From JAMXLO01 sp035492535 (GTDB lineage Bacteria; Pseudomonadota; Alphaproteobacteria; Acetobacterales; Acetobacteraceae): a DNA stretch of 64,000 nt. The position numbers were made by a program, and so were the translations under genes. Location: positions 1 through 64,000 of the forward strand of contig DATJJM010000222.1 of the NCBI GenBank assembly GCA_035492535.1, read 5' to 3'. Below, piece after piece: positions 16,156 to 24,171 of this stretch. Positions within the stretch are counted from its first letter, which is position 1. Every line of letters starts with the position of its first letter. The notes under the pieces were generated by a model. That model ran no database searches. It had not been told where the DNA came from and saw only the letters and a program-made list of their open reading frames with translations.

Positions 16156-18984
16156 CTACAAGATCCCCCCGCCGATCGCTGGCGACATGAACGAGCCATC
16201 GCCCGTTCCGCTGCTGTGCGTCATGGCTTCCGACAGCTTGTGGGCGAAGTCTCCAAGCAGCTTTTCGACCAGCGCCTTGATGCTATCCACGTTGGGCGTG
16301 CCAGGCGGGACGTTGACCGTGACGCCGCTGATCTGAATGGGTGTCTGCCCGTGCTGCTCCTGGTACTGCCGTAGCCGGATCTGCTCGCTCGTTGTGGCGA
16401 TCGGCGGGGGCGGCGGGATGTAGCCCTGCAGCCCGGCCGCCGCACGCGCGCCGCCGGCGGGCGATGATGGCGGCAGGTTCCGATGGGCCATCGCCAGCTC
16501 TGCATCGGTCGCCGGCCGATAGCCCAGGGCCTGGCCGAACTCGTTGAATCCGATCGGCACCTGGTTCTGCTCGCCGTGCTTGGCGATGTCCGTGCCGGTG
16601 CTCACCGCCCCACGCCAGGCGCCATAGATGGCAGCACCCAGCGCAGCGGCGCCACCCACGCCCAGCGCCAGCGTGCCGACACTCAGGGTCGTGACGGCGG
16701 CGGCCGCACCTTCGCCAGCGGCAGCAGCTTCGCCGCCACCCAATATTTGCGGCACCACCCTCTGTGCACCGCGGCCGAAGATGCTTCGCAGCAACCAGCG
16801 TATGCCGAGAGTGCTACCGACAGCCGCCGCCCCCTCCGCGCCATAGCCGGCAGCCTGCTGGCCGATGCTGAAGTGACCTTCGGCGTCCGGCTGCGTCCAC
16901 TGGAAAAACCGGTTCAGCACCGGCAGAACGCCCTTTTCCAGTGCGCCCTGGAAACCAGGCAACGTCGCATATGCAAGGTTGCTGCTGATATCCTTGATGC
17001 GCCCCCACGCCTGCTCGAACTCCTGCAAGCCGCCCTGGCTCAACTCATCGCGTTTGGTCTGCAGGAATGGATGATCGGGATCGTCTGTCATCCGGTGCAC
17101 GCGATCCCTGAACGCCTGATAGTTTTCCTTCGCGGCTGAAATCAGCTCGACACTCTGCTGCCCACGAACACCGAACAGATCGTATGCCTCGGTCTCATTC
17201 TCGTAAGCCGTGTGCGTCGCGGCATATTTCGAGAATATATCAATCGCCTTTTCCAGATCGAAGCCGCCCTGCGCATTCAGGAACGTCGGCTTGCCGGCGG
17301 CATCGAGATACCCAACATCGTGCAGCGCGCGAACGTGTGCGCTGCCGGCTCCACCCCGCAGGTGGCTGTCCACCTCCGGTTGCAGGTGCAGCCCGCGCGA
17401 TAGCTGTCGGCTCATGCTGGTCATGTGTGCGTTCATCGGGCCGCCGGTGCGCGTCAGGCCCACCAGCATCTGGCGCAACGTCGTCGCCGCCACCGTCCCG
17501 CGCAGGCCGCCCTGCTGGAGGAAGCCCGTTGCGGTCGCAGCCTCTTCCGGGTCTATCCCGGCTGTCCGCGCCATCGGAACGATGTAGCTCATCGTCCGCG
17601 CCTCGGCGCCGAACGTCGTGTGCGGCACCAGCGTGGTGATCGCGCCCAAGACATCCATTTGGTGCTGGAATTTCTGCGGGTCATAGGTCCGCGTCTCGTG
17701 CGCGTATTCGATCGCGGCCTGCAACGTGTCATCGAAGCTGCCGAGCCGCATCAGGTCGACCGCCTCGGCCGATCGCGCCGCGCCCGCGTAGACCTTGCTG
17801 AAGTCCTGCGCGCCCTGCACACCCTCCAATGCAAACGGCCGTGCCAGCAGCGGCACGCCGGCCGCAGTCTGCTGCTGGCTGAAGCTGGTGCCGATCGCGG
17901 CATCCGCGGCAGCCCGCCGCAGGATCTCCATGATCTCTTTACCCTGGTCGGATCCAGGATCAGCGTTGAACGCCTGGGCGCCCAGCATCAGCGATTGCTG
18001 CGTGCTCAACGCCCCCTTGTATGAGCCATAGACACCAACGGCTTCTATGAGTGGGGCCATGCCACTGAAGATGCCATGGCTGCCGATACCGCCTCCACGA
18101 TCAGGCGGCGGCTTGTTGATGCGGTCATAGTTGGCGTTGTCGTACTGGGCATTGGCATAGGCCTCGCGCGAGGCCGAATTCCAACCGTCGCGTGTCTCGA
18201 ACGAACCCATGCGGTTGATTGCCGCCTGCTCGCGCTCTTCCGCCTGGCGCCGGATATCAAAATCGCGGTTCTCACGTTCAGCCAGACCGCGGCTACTCCG
18301 ATACCGGGCATCTTCGTCGGCGTTCTCTCGCTCGGCCAGAGACCTCTGGTTGCGGTAGCGCGCGTCCTCGTCCGCGTTCTCATAGTCGGCACCGCGGCGC
18401 ATGTTCATGTAGGCCGCCTGCCGGTCGGCTTCCTCGCGCTCTGCCAGCGCACGCTGGTTGCGATAGATCAAGTCGTTGTCGCGATTCTCGTAATCGGCCG
18501 CACCCCGCATGCGCCGCTCGACTTGGTTGTAATCATGGTCCCAATAGCGAGCGTTCGGATAGGCCTCGCGGGCAGCCTCGTTCCAGCCGTCGCGCGGGGA
18601 GAAAGCGCCCTCTCCGTCGCCGCCTCCACCGCCGCCGCCGCGGCCCCCGCCTCCACCGCCGCCCAAGCCGCCGCGGCCGCCGCGCAGTGAAAGCATCGTG
18701 TCCGACAGCCGCACCGCCGCAGCGTTGGCATCCGCCAGCGCCGCCGTCAGCACGCCCACGCTGCGCACCACGCCCGGAATGGATTTCTCGGCCGTCGCGC
18801 CAAGCTCGCCGAGCTGCCTGGTCATGCGCGCGAACGACACGCGCCCAAGGTTCTCGAACGCGCTGGTGACCGCTTCCGCCCGTTCGGCCAGGCCGGTGGC
18901 GGCCTCGGACATCCGCATCAGCGGGCCGCTGGCTTCATCCTGGATCGAGAACGATGCGCCAACCTCGTAGCTCATGATGGGCAT
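16156..18984 (-). CDS. Tail tape measure protein
   Basis: 942 residues, the longest protein of the window, between tail chaperones and baseplate as expected. It has an N-terminal coiled coil (1-100), a Gly-rich linker (101-123), a charged repeat region (131-290), then the family core with GAQAFNADPGSDQGKEIMEI, TSFSQQQTAAGVPLL and EEAATATGFLQQGGLRGTVA (segments of phage tape measure domains). A hydrophobic Ala/Gly-rich region lies around residues 710-780. Tape measures fix tail length and may pass into the host membrane. By length, the tail would be roughly 140 nm (an inference from about 0.15 nm per residue). Confidence 0.9.
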   Translation of the reverse strand: MPIMSYEVGASFSIQDEASGPLMRMSEAATGLAERAEAVTSAFENLGRVSFARMTRQLGELGATAEKSIPGVVRSVGVLTAALADANAAAVRLSDTMLSLRGGRGGLGGGGGGGRGGGGGGGDGEGAFSPRDGWNEAAREAYPNARYWDHDYNQVERRMRGAADYENRDNDLIYRNQRALAEREEADRQAAYMNMRRGADYENADEDARYRNQRSLAERENADEDARYRSSRGLAERENRDFDIRRQAEEREQAAINRMGSFETRDGWNSASREAYANAQYDNANYDRINKPPPDRGGGIGSHGIFSGMAPLIEAVGVYGSYKGALSTQQSLMLGAQAFNADPGSDQGKEIMEILRRAAADAAIGTSFSQQQTAAGVPLLARPFALEGVQGAQDFSKVYAGAARSAEAVDLMRLGSFDDTLQAAIEYAHETRTYDPQKFQHQMDVLGAITTLVPHTTFGAEARTMSYIVPMARTAGIDPEEAATATGFLQQGGLRGTVAATTLRQMLVGLTRTGGPMNAHMTSMSRQLSRGLHLQPEVDSHLRGGAGSAHVRALHDVGYLDAAGKPTFLNAQGGFDLEKAIDIFSKYAATHTAYENETEAYDLFGVRGQQSVELISAAKENYQAFRDRVHRMTDDPDHPFLQTKRDELSQGGLQEFEQAWGRIKDISSNLAYATLPGFQGALEKGVLPVLNRFFQWTQPDAEGHFSIGQQAAGYGAEGAAAVGSTLGIRWLLRSIFGRGAQRVVPQILGGGEAAAAGEGAAAAVTTLSVGTLALGVGGAAALGAAIYGAWRGAVSTGTDIAKHGEQNQVPIGFNEFGQALGYRPATDAELAMAHRNLPPSSPAGGARAAAGLQGYIPPPPPIATTSEQIRLRQYQEQHGQTPIQISGVTVNVPPGTPNVDSIKALVEKLLGDFAHKLSEAMTHSSGTGDGSFMSPAIGGGIL
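18115..18684 (-). repeat. Gly-rich linker and charged repeats within the tape measure gene
   Basis: This codes residues 101-290 of the tape measure. A run of about 20 glycines and arginines comes first. Then two related 23-residue blocks (RDGWNEAAREAYPNAR at 131 and RDGWNSASREAYANAQ at 265) frame several copies of a charged unit such as NQRSLAERENADEDARYR. The unit period is about 18 residues. Confidence 0.75.
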
Positions 18985-18985
18985 G

Positions 18986-19462
18986 TCAGATGCCCTCCGG
19001 GGTCAGCAGCCGGACCATCGCCTCGCCACACAGCCGTTCAATGTCGGGGATCGAGTCCATCACCGCCTTGGCCAGCACAGGCCGGGGCTCAATCGGATAG
19101 TCCGCATTGGGCGTGCCCATCTCCTGCCAGAGCATCTTTTTCTCGGGAGATCCGATCACGCCGGTATTGTCGATCGCTTCGCCTTCGATCGAGTCGCGCA
19201 TGCCGCCGTCACGCAGCAGCGGGTTATCCGGTGGCGCAAATCCCAACTCGTTCTTGCCGGGGATGTAGGGGCCTCGCTTATGCCAGAAGCCCATCAGCGT
19301 GGCTTCGTGTAGCGGATCCCAACCGGGCTGATAGGTGCCAATCATGTCTTTGGCGCGGACCACGGCCAGGGCGGTCACTTCCACAACGACGCCGGCAATC
19401 GCCTCGGGAACGGCATCCGCAGCCCGCTCCATGTGTTCAGCGAACTGGCGGAACGTCATCAT
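18986..19462 (-). CDS. Minor tail or virion morphogenesis protein (HK97 gp10-like)
   Basis: 158 residues. Helical start with Glu/Ala-rich heptads, then WHKRGPYIPGKNELGF and NPLLRDGGMRDSI. The LLRDGGMRDSI motif is typical of HK97 gp10 and phage virion morphogenesis proteins, which complete the tail tube at its head end. Finding it here, between chaperone and tape measure instead of in the head-tail connector cluster, is unusual. The ATGs at 19462 and 19459 overlap the stop of the frameshifted chaperone reading frame. Confidence 0.7.
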   Translation of the reverse strand: MMTFRQFAEHMERAADAVPEAIAGVVVEVTALAVVRAKDMIGTYQPGWDPLHEATLMGFWHKRGPYIPGKNELGFAPPDNPLLRDGGMRDSIEGEAIDNTGVIGSPEKKMLWQEMGTPNADYPIEPRPVLAKAVMDSIPDIERLCGEAMVRLLTPEGI

Positions 19463-19641
19463 GTCTTTGGCGCCTTGACCTCACCGGTGGACCAGTCGAT
19501 CTGCATACCGGCATGCTTCATTGCCGCATACCACCAAAAGATCAACGTTTCTTCGTCCATCGCCAAAGTATCGGCGAACTGGAACCCGGCCCTCAGCAGA
19601 TCCAGCGTGCGCCCGGTTCGCGGGTCAGCGCATTTTTTTTT
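19459..19641 (-). CDS. Frameshifted extension of the tail assembly chaperone
   Basis: A 57-codon open frame without a good start of its own continues from a run of nine A (minus-strand sense, 19633-19641) at the end of the upstream chaperone gene. It ends at a TGA overlapping the next start. It codes a conserved-looking small domain with ETLIFWWYAAMKHAGMQIDW. Relative to the chaperone, the frame is +1 (equivalently -2). The -1 frame stops after 13 codons. In many phages the chaperone is made in a short and a long form through such slippage, and the long form recruits the tape measure. An internal ATG at 19560 exists but lacks a ribosome site. Confidence 0.75.
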   Translation of the reverse strand, partial: KKKCADPRTGRTLDLLRAGFQFADTLAMDEETLIFWWYAAMKHAGMQIDWSTGEVKAPKT

Positions 19642-20176
19642 CGATGATCTTCAGATCGTAACGGCGCAGAGGCGGCCAGTAACGATTGAGCGTCGTTCGC
19701 AAGATGCCCAGGCCTTCATCGCCGATGACCGTGATCCATTTGTCCCGGTCGATCGTGTTCCCGATCCGCACGGGCTTCTCGTCCACAGTCCGGAGGCAGC
19801 ACATGGTCCAGGTGATGTCTTCTTCGGCGCGGCTGAAATCCCGGTTGCCGTAGATTTGCAGCATCTTCACGGTCAGGCTCTCGCCCACCGGCGGGCCGAA
19901 CTCCACGATGCACCCGTTCGGCAGCTCGAACGTCAGGCTGTCGATTGGCTCACGCGGTTCAAGCGTCTGGTCCTCGGCTTTCTCCTGATCAGCTTCAGCC
20001 TGGCCTGCCACCTTGCCACTTCGCGCTTCCTTGCGGGCCTGCTCGGCCATCGCACGGCGAGCGGCGCGACCGGCCGCTGACTGCCCCTGCTGCGCGGCGC
20101 CTGGGGCGGCTGCAGCAATGGCAGCGGCGGCGGCAGCCGGATCGGTGTTGATGGTGATCTTCGGTTGGACGGCCAT
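19625..20176 (-). CDS. Tail assembly chaperone, short form
   Basis: 183 residues between tube and tape measure. An Ala-rich coiled-coil N-terminus (AAAAAAIAAAAPGAAQQG) leads into a folded part with SLTFELPNGCIVEFGPPVGES and a helical end. The gene ends GAA AAA AAA ATG CGC TGA, with the slippery A9 four codons before the stop. The product is expected to coat the tape measure during assembly and not to remain in the virion. Confidence 0.82.
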   Translation of the reverse strand: MAVQPKITINTDPAAAAAAIAAAAPGAAQQGQSAAGRAARRAMAEQARKEARSGKVAGQAEADQEKAEDQTLEPREPIDSLTFELPNGCIVEFGPPVGESLTVKMLQIYGNRDFSRAEEDITWTMCCLRTVDEKPVRIGNTIDRDKWITVIGDEGLGILRTTLNRYWPPLRRYDLKIIEKKMR

Positions 20177-20191
20177 AAGGACTCCAGATTA

Positions 20192-20683
20192 TCAGACGGC
20201 CGCCACGGCATTCAGGAACGCCTGCAGCGCCCCGGTGCCGGTGCATGTCGCCCAGTTGATGCCGAAACGCATATCGACCTCGCGTGTGGCACGGAAGTTG
20301 CCGAAGCGCGGCCGGGTGAACTGCATCCCGGAATACTGGTAGCTGTCGACCTGGCCGTTCCGGTTCCGCACGTCCAGTTGCAGCGCGAACTGCGGGATGG
20401 TGCCCGAGCCGTAATAGCTCGCCATCAGGTCCATGAAGATTTGCTGGAAGGTGGGCCCGAACCGCGTATAGGTCGCGCTGCCAGTGCCGCCATTCCAAAT
20501 CGTCTGGTAGATCGGGACGCCGCCGGTGGTGATCGGTGTGACCTTCAGATCGATGTCGGTGCTCTCGGTGGAAAAGTCATCGAGGTAGCCCATGTCGCTG
20601 TCCATGATGATGTCACCGAAATTATCGGTGATCACGAACGACGCATCGGTTCCGACATTGAACCCCTGGATCGAGATTGCCAT
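20192..20683 (-). CDS. Tail tube protein
   Basis: 163 residues immediately after the sheath gene. The sequence has alternating strands typical of tube proteins (DASFVITDNFGDIIMDSDMG, then GNFRATREVDMRFGINWATC). The order sheath, tube, chaperone, tape measure is conserved in myoviruses. The protein stacks in hexameric rings inside the sheath. Confidence 0.82.
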   Translation of the reverse strand: MAISIQGFNVGTDASFVITDNFGDIIMDSDMGYLDDFSTESTDIDLKVTPITTGGVPIYQTIWNGGTGSATYTRFGPTFQQIFMDLMASYYGSGTIPQFALQLDVRNRNGQVDSYQYSGMQFTRPRFGNFRATREVDMRFGINWATCTGTGALQAFLNAVAAV

Positions 20684-20706
20684 AGTCGTTGTCCCCTGTC
20701 AGGCGC

Positions 20707-22680
20707 TTACGCCGATTGCCCCTGGATCACGTTCACCGTGACGGTTGTTCCGCCCTGCAGCGCCAGCACGAAGTACCATACGCTGGACAGGTAGAGCACC
20801 TGGCACATGGAAAACATGAAGTGCTGGCTGATCGAACTCGGCGTGTTCATGCCGTAGCCGGGCGATGCGTTGGGCGCGGTGTTCAACTCACACAGCACCA
20901 CCGCAGCCGGGCCGCCGCCGCTCGCCAGCGTGTCGATCATCCCCAGCCCGAACAGCGTGTTGAAGAACTGGTTCAGCTCGGCCTTCACCTGGCGGCGCAG
21001 CGGATCGGAAAGCTGCTGGCTCTGGAGTTGGCCGACATATTTCCCACCGAAGCCCGCGAGGGACCGCGCGATGAACGATGTCATGCGCCAGTATTCGCTG
21101 GGCTGCGTCGCGGGGTCTTGCGAGGTCGACCGGCCGCCCCAGGTGCCCCAGAAGCTGCCGGCATTGATCGGGTTCGTGACGATCGTGATGCCGGCGCTCT
21201 GAAGCTGCCCGATCTCGGCCAGCGTGTAGGGCTGATTGCCGGTCTGCGGGTTGTTCCGCTCGGTGCCGACGACGCCAAGAACCGCCTTGTTGTCGGGGCT
21301 GTTCTGCGGTGCGTATGTTGCCCACATGCCGCCGATCACAGCAGTCGGGGGCACCAGGCGCTGCTGCTTGTTCGCCGTGTCAAAGAAGTAGATCCAGTCT
21401 TTGACATAGTTGAACGCCGGATCGGCGATGCCGTTGGTCTGCACCGCGGCTTGCGCGGCGGCGGTGCTCGTGCCGGACGGCATGGATGCCAGGACGCTCG
21501 CCGAATTCGACTGCCCGAACTGCAGCAACGACTGGAAGCTGCTCGGGTCCGTGCAGCCGACGATCCATGCGATGCCAACGCCCGGGTTCAGGTTGCTCAG
21601 TGACCACAGGCCCGTCATCGGCTGGGCGGTGTTGCTGCCAATCAGGGTGGCGGTGGTAACGCCGCTGCGGCCGTCCGTACCGCCGGCGAACGTGAACGTG
21701 CCGGGTGTCGGAGCGCCAACCGCGGCATTCGCGGTGCCCGGGATCGAGACGATGGCCGACGGGCCACGTGCCGGCGACATGCCGCGGTTCAACGCTGCCT
21801 TGAGTGCCGGCCAGAAGCCAGCGCTCGGCAGGCCCAGGTAGATTTCGGAATTGCCGCCGAACGGGGGAACGATCGCGACATTGAACGTGTTGGCGGCGAC
21901 GCCAGCCGCGACCGTCATCTGCGCGCTGCCGGACGCCGAGTTGCCGCCGGTGCCCGTGTAGCGCATCGCCACGACGGCGCCGACGGTGGTTGCCGTCCCG
22001 GTGCCGATGGTCACCGTTTCGGTCGGCGACGTGCCGCCCGCCGCGCCGGTCCAGACAACCGCCGGGGTCAGCGTGGTCGGTGCGTACAGCGAGATGACGG
22101 CAGCGGCCACGACAGCACTGATCCTGGCGGCGGCCAGCGCGGCGTTGTTGTTGACCAGTTTCCCGAGCGCGGCGGCGATGGTGCTGATCGTGTCCGTCGA
22201 CTGGACGGTATAGGTGACCGTGATCGGGCTGCCGGTTATGGCGGTGCTGGTGGCGGTCAGGCTGACGGTGTTGCCGGCGGTGATCGTGCCGGCGATCGTG
22301 GCGGTGGCGGCGGCTGCGGACGCGGCGCCGGCCAGCGAAGCCGATGCGGCGGTGTCCGTGCCGTCGGTCACGCGCACGGCCCATGCCTGCAGCGATGCCT
22401 GGCTGACGCTCTGCTGGAACGCCAACGAAAGGTCCGTCGCGAGGTCGAATGGATCGGTCAGAGACGCGGCCGACATGGGACCAAACGCCTGTTGTGCGGC
22501 CTGCCCGCTACCCAGGCTTACCGGCGTGTTGACCGGACCCCAACTCGCGGTGCCCACCATGCCCACCACATCAGTCGGAACGCCCGTGATGTAGCTCGGC
22601 GGGTTCGTGATCGTGATGTAGAAGCCAGAAGCCTGAAGCGATGCCGGGTTGAATTGGCCCGCTGGAATAATGGAAGCCAT
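20707..22680 (-). CDS. Contractile tail sheath protein
   Basis: 657 residues from the ATG at 22680 (GAGG 8 bases upstream). The N-terminus has the sheath signature: PPSYITGVPTDVVGMVGTAS, then WGPVNTPVSLGS. The C-terminal third holds the conserved core with YTLAEIGQLQSAGITIV, the NPINAGSFWGTWGGRSTS block and FFNTLFGLGMIDTL. An insertion of about 130 residues around 125-260 (from IAGTITAGNTVSLTATST) is a beta-domain also found in other head and tail genes here. A candidate promoter lies upstream. Confidence 0.92.
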   Translation of the reverse strand: MASIIPAGQFNPASLQASGFYITITNPPSYITGVPTDVVGMVGTASWGPVNTPVSLGSGQAAQQAFGPMSAASLTDPFDLATDLSLAFQQSVSQASLQAWAVRVTDGTDTAASASLAGAASAAAATATIAGTITAGNTVSLTATSTAITGSPITVTYTVQSTDTISTIAAALGKLVNNNAALAAARISAVVAAAVISLYAPTTLTPAVVWTGAAGGTSPTETVTIGTGTATTVGAVVAMRYTGTGGNSASGSAQMTVAAGVAANTFNVAIVPPFGGNSEIYLGLPSAGFWPALKAALNRGMSPARGPSAIVSIPGTANAAVGAPTPGTFTFAGGTDGRSGVTTATLIGSNTAQPMTGLWSLSNLNPGVGIAWIVGCTDPSSFQSLLQFGQSNSASVLASMPSGTSTAAAQAAVQTNGIADPAFNYVKDWIYFFDTANKQQRLVPPTAVIGGMWATYAPQNSPDNKAVLGVVGTERNNPQTGNQPYTLAEIGQLQSAGITIVTNPINAGSFWGTWGGRSTSQDPATQPSEYWRMTSFIARSLAGFGGKYVGQLQSQQLSDPLRRQVKAELNQFFNTLFGLGMIDTLASGGGPAAVVLCELNTAPNASPGYGMNTPSSISQHFMFSMCQVLYLSSVWYFVLALQGGTTVTVNVIQGQSA

Positions 22681-22713
22681 GCCCGCGCCTCGCTGCAAAG
22701 GGTAACAATTGCC

Positions 22714-22742
22714 CTATAGCAGCAATCCATTCGCCCGTGCAA
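22714..22742 (-). promoter_or_regulatory. Candidate promoter for sheath and downstream tail genes
   Basis: Reading leftward: TTGCAC (22737-22742), a 17-base spacer, then CTATAG (22714-22719). It lies about 35 bases before the sheath start codon in one of the few gaps of the late operon. Strong tail gene expression would fit, but this is pattern matching only. Confidence 0.4.
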
Positions 22743-22778
22743 AGCCCAATGGATCGCGGGTGAGCTTCGCTGAGTTGC

Positions 22779-23021
22779 CTACGATGCTACTGCTGCGGGC
22801 TCCGACGTCGCATCCGATCTCGTTTTGCGAGGGCTGCGCTGGTTGTGCAACGCCGGGTGCTCTTCTGCCAGTTCCTGCGGGACAGGCTTGCTGACCGCCA
22901 CTAGACCGGTGGCGATAGCATGTAGTGCTTGGGTGACCTCCACAAAGGCCGCCACCTCGTTACCAGTTAGTTGTGCGCGTTGAAGAAAGTTCAGCGCGTT
23001 GGCAGCAGTGTTCTTATCCAT
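22779..23021 (-). CDS. Small hypothetical protein after the fibre gene
   Basis: 80 residues, one base after the upstream fibre stop, with AGGA 8 bases before the ATG. The first 50 residues are helical (NALNFLQRAQLTGNEVAAFV). The tail is charged and disordered. Small helical proteins following fibre genes often act as fibre chaperones; that role is an inference here. Confidence 0.6.
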   Translation of the reverse strand: MDKNTAANALNFLQRAQLTGNEVAAFVEVTQALHAIATGLVAVSKPVPQELAEEHPALHNQRSPRKTRSDATSEPAAVAS

Positions 23022-23022
23022 T

Positions 23023-24165
23023 CTATGGTCCTAGCAGTCCATGATTGATCAAAACCTGTAGGGCGTAGGCTGCTGCTCCTGCCGTTTGCTGAAGCGTGGC
23101 AGTGGCCGCATTGAAGGCAAGGTTGGAACCTCCTGTGACGGCTCCCATGCCCGTGACGCGGGGACCGACAACGGTGTTGCCTCCGATCGTGAGGAATCCA
23201 GCGTTGGTGATGTTGATGTTGCCGTTGAGCATCGTCAGCGCAACCGGTACCGATCCACCAATAAGAAAATCACCTTCAGCCGTCCCAGGAACACTGGTCA
23301 TCTGGATGGTAGCAGACTGTTTGGCGCTGTTCTTGTCGTAGAAGCTAAAGGCGACGATCTGCGAGGAGTAGTTTGCCCCCGCTACAGCCGACGATGCACC
23401 GATAGCGAGGGCGTAATTCGCTGCGCCATCTTCCGTCACGAATCCGCCACCCCATTTGATGCCGCTACCTAGTGAGTTGACAATGTAGCCGTTGGAGCTA
23501 CCTGGCTGAGATAAACCATTACCACCGACGCTACATCCGATTATCTGCGTGCCTGGGCACATAACATTTATATCGACCTCATATCCGATAAGAATGCGCC
23601 CAGTACCGGACCCGATCGCTCTCGATGCACTATCTTGCAGAAGTGTATTGACACCCCAAACTGCCGCTCCGTTGACTTCCGCAGATGCGGCGCCGAATAG
23701 CGCTACGCCGTTTTGGTTCCCGCTAGATTGTGACTGTTGACTCCGGACATAGCCGGCTAATCCAGTGTATTGCCCCAATACGGGAGAACTAGAGGTTATT
23801 ATATTTGTTCCCTGGAGGCCGTCGTTAAAAGTCTGTCCAGGGAATATGTTGGTATATGTGGTGTTCGCAAATGTGTTGTTGGCCGCTATCGTCGTGGCTA
23901 TGCGTGCGTCAACGTATTGCTTTGTCGCCGGTTGTAGAGCCGATGCCGGATCTGCCGATAGCGTGATCGCACCCGTCATCGTGCCGCCAGACTTTGGTAG
24001 CGCAGCGGCGGCAGTGGCAGATACCGCCGTGATCTGTGCCTGCAACTTTCCAAATGCCGACAGCACGTTGTCGGCTGCGGTTATGGCCGCATTGGTCGAT
24101 GTACTAAGCCCGGCGAGCCCGACCCCGCGGACGTCGCTCGGGAACGTCGAAAGACGAAGCACCAT
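23023..24165 (-). CDS. Tail fibre protein with fibre-repeat start and AT-richer receptor domain
   Basis: 380 residues. Residues 20-90 are the classical fibre linker: Ala-rich coiled coil, then LPKSGGTMTGAITLSADPAS and QPATKQYVDA. Beyond residue 100 is a beta-rich domain with no recognisable family (TNIFPGQTFNDGLQGTNIIT). The DNA of about 23480-23900 is visibly richer in A+T than its surroundings, suggesting a receptor-binding domain acquired from elsewhere. It belongs to a fibre module placed before the sheath gene. Confidence 0.8.
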   Translation of the reverse strand: MVLRLSTFPSDVRGVGLAGLSTSTNAAITAADNVLSAFGKLQAQITAVSATAAAALPKSGGTMTGAITLSADPASALQPATKQYVDARIATTIAANNTFANTTYTNIFPGQTFNDGLQGTNIITSSSPVLGQYTGLAGYVRSQQSQSSGNQNGVALFGAASAEVNGAAVWGVNTLLQDSASRAIGSGTGRILIGYEVDINVMCPGTQIIGCSVGGNGLSQPGSSNGYIVNSLGSGIKWGGGFVTEDGAANYALAIGASSAVAGANYSSQIVAFSFYDKNSAKQSATIQMTSVPGTAEGDFLIGGSVPVALTMLNGNINITNAGFLTIGGNTVVGPRVTGMGAVTGGSNLAFNAATATLQQTAGAAAYALQVLINHGLLGP

Positions 24166-24171
24166 GGCCTA

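Noticed and set aside
19459..19560. Independent gene starting at the internal ATG 19560
   Set aside because: No ribosome site before this ATG. The open frame continues back to the A9 run, so the frameshift reading explains it better.
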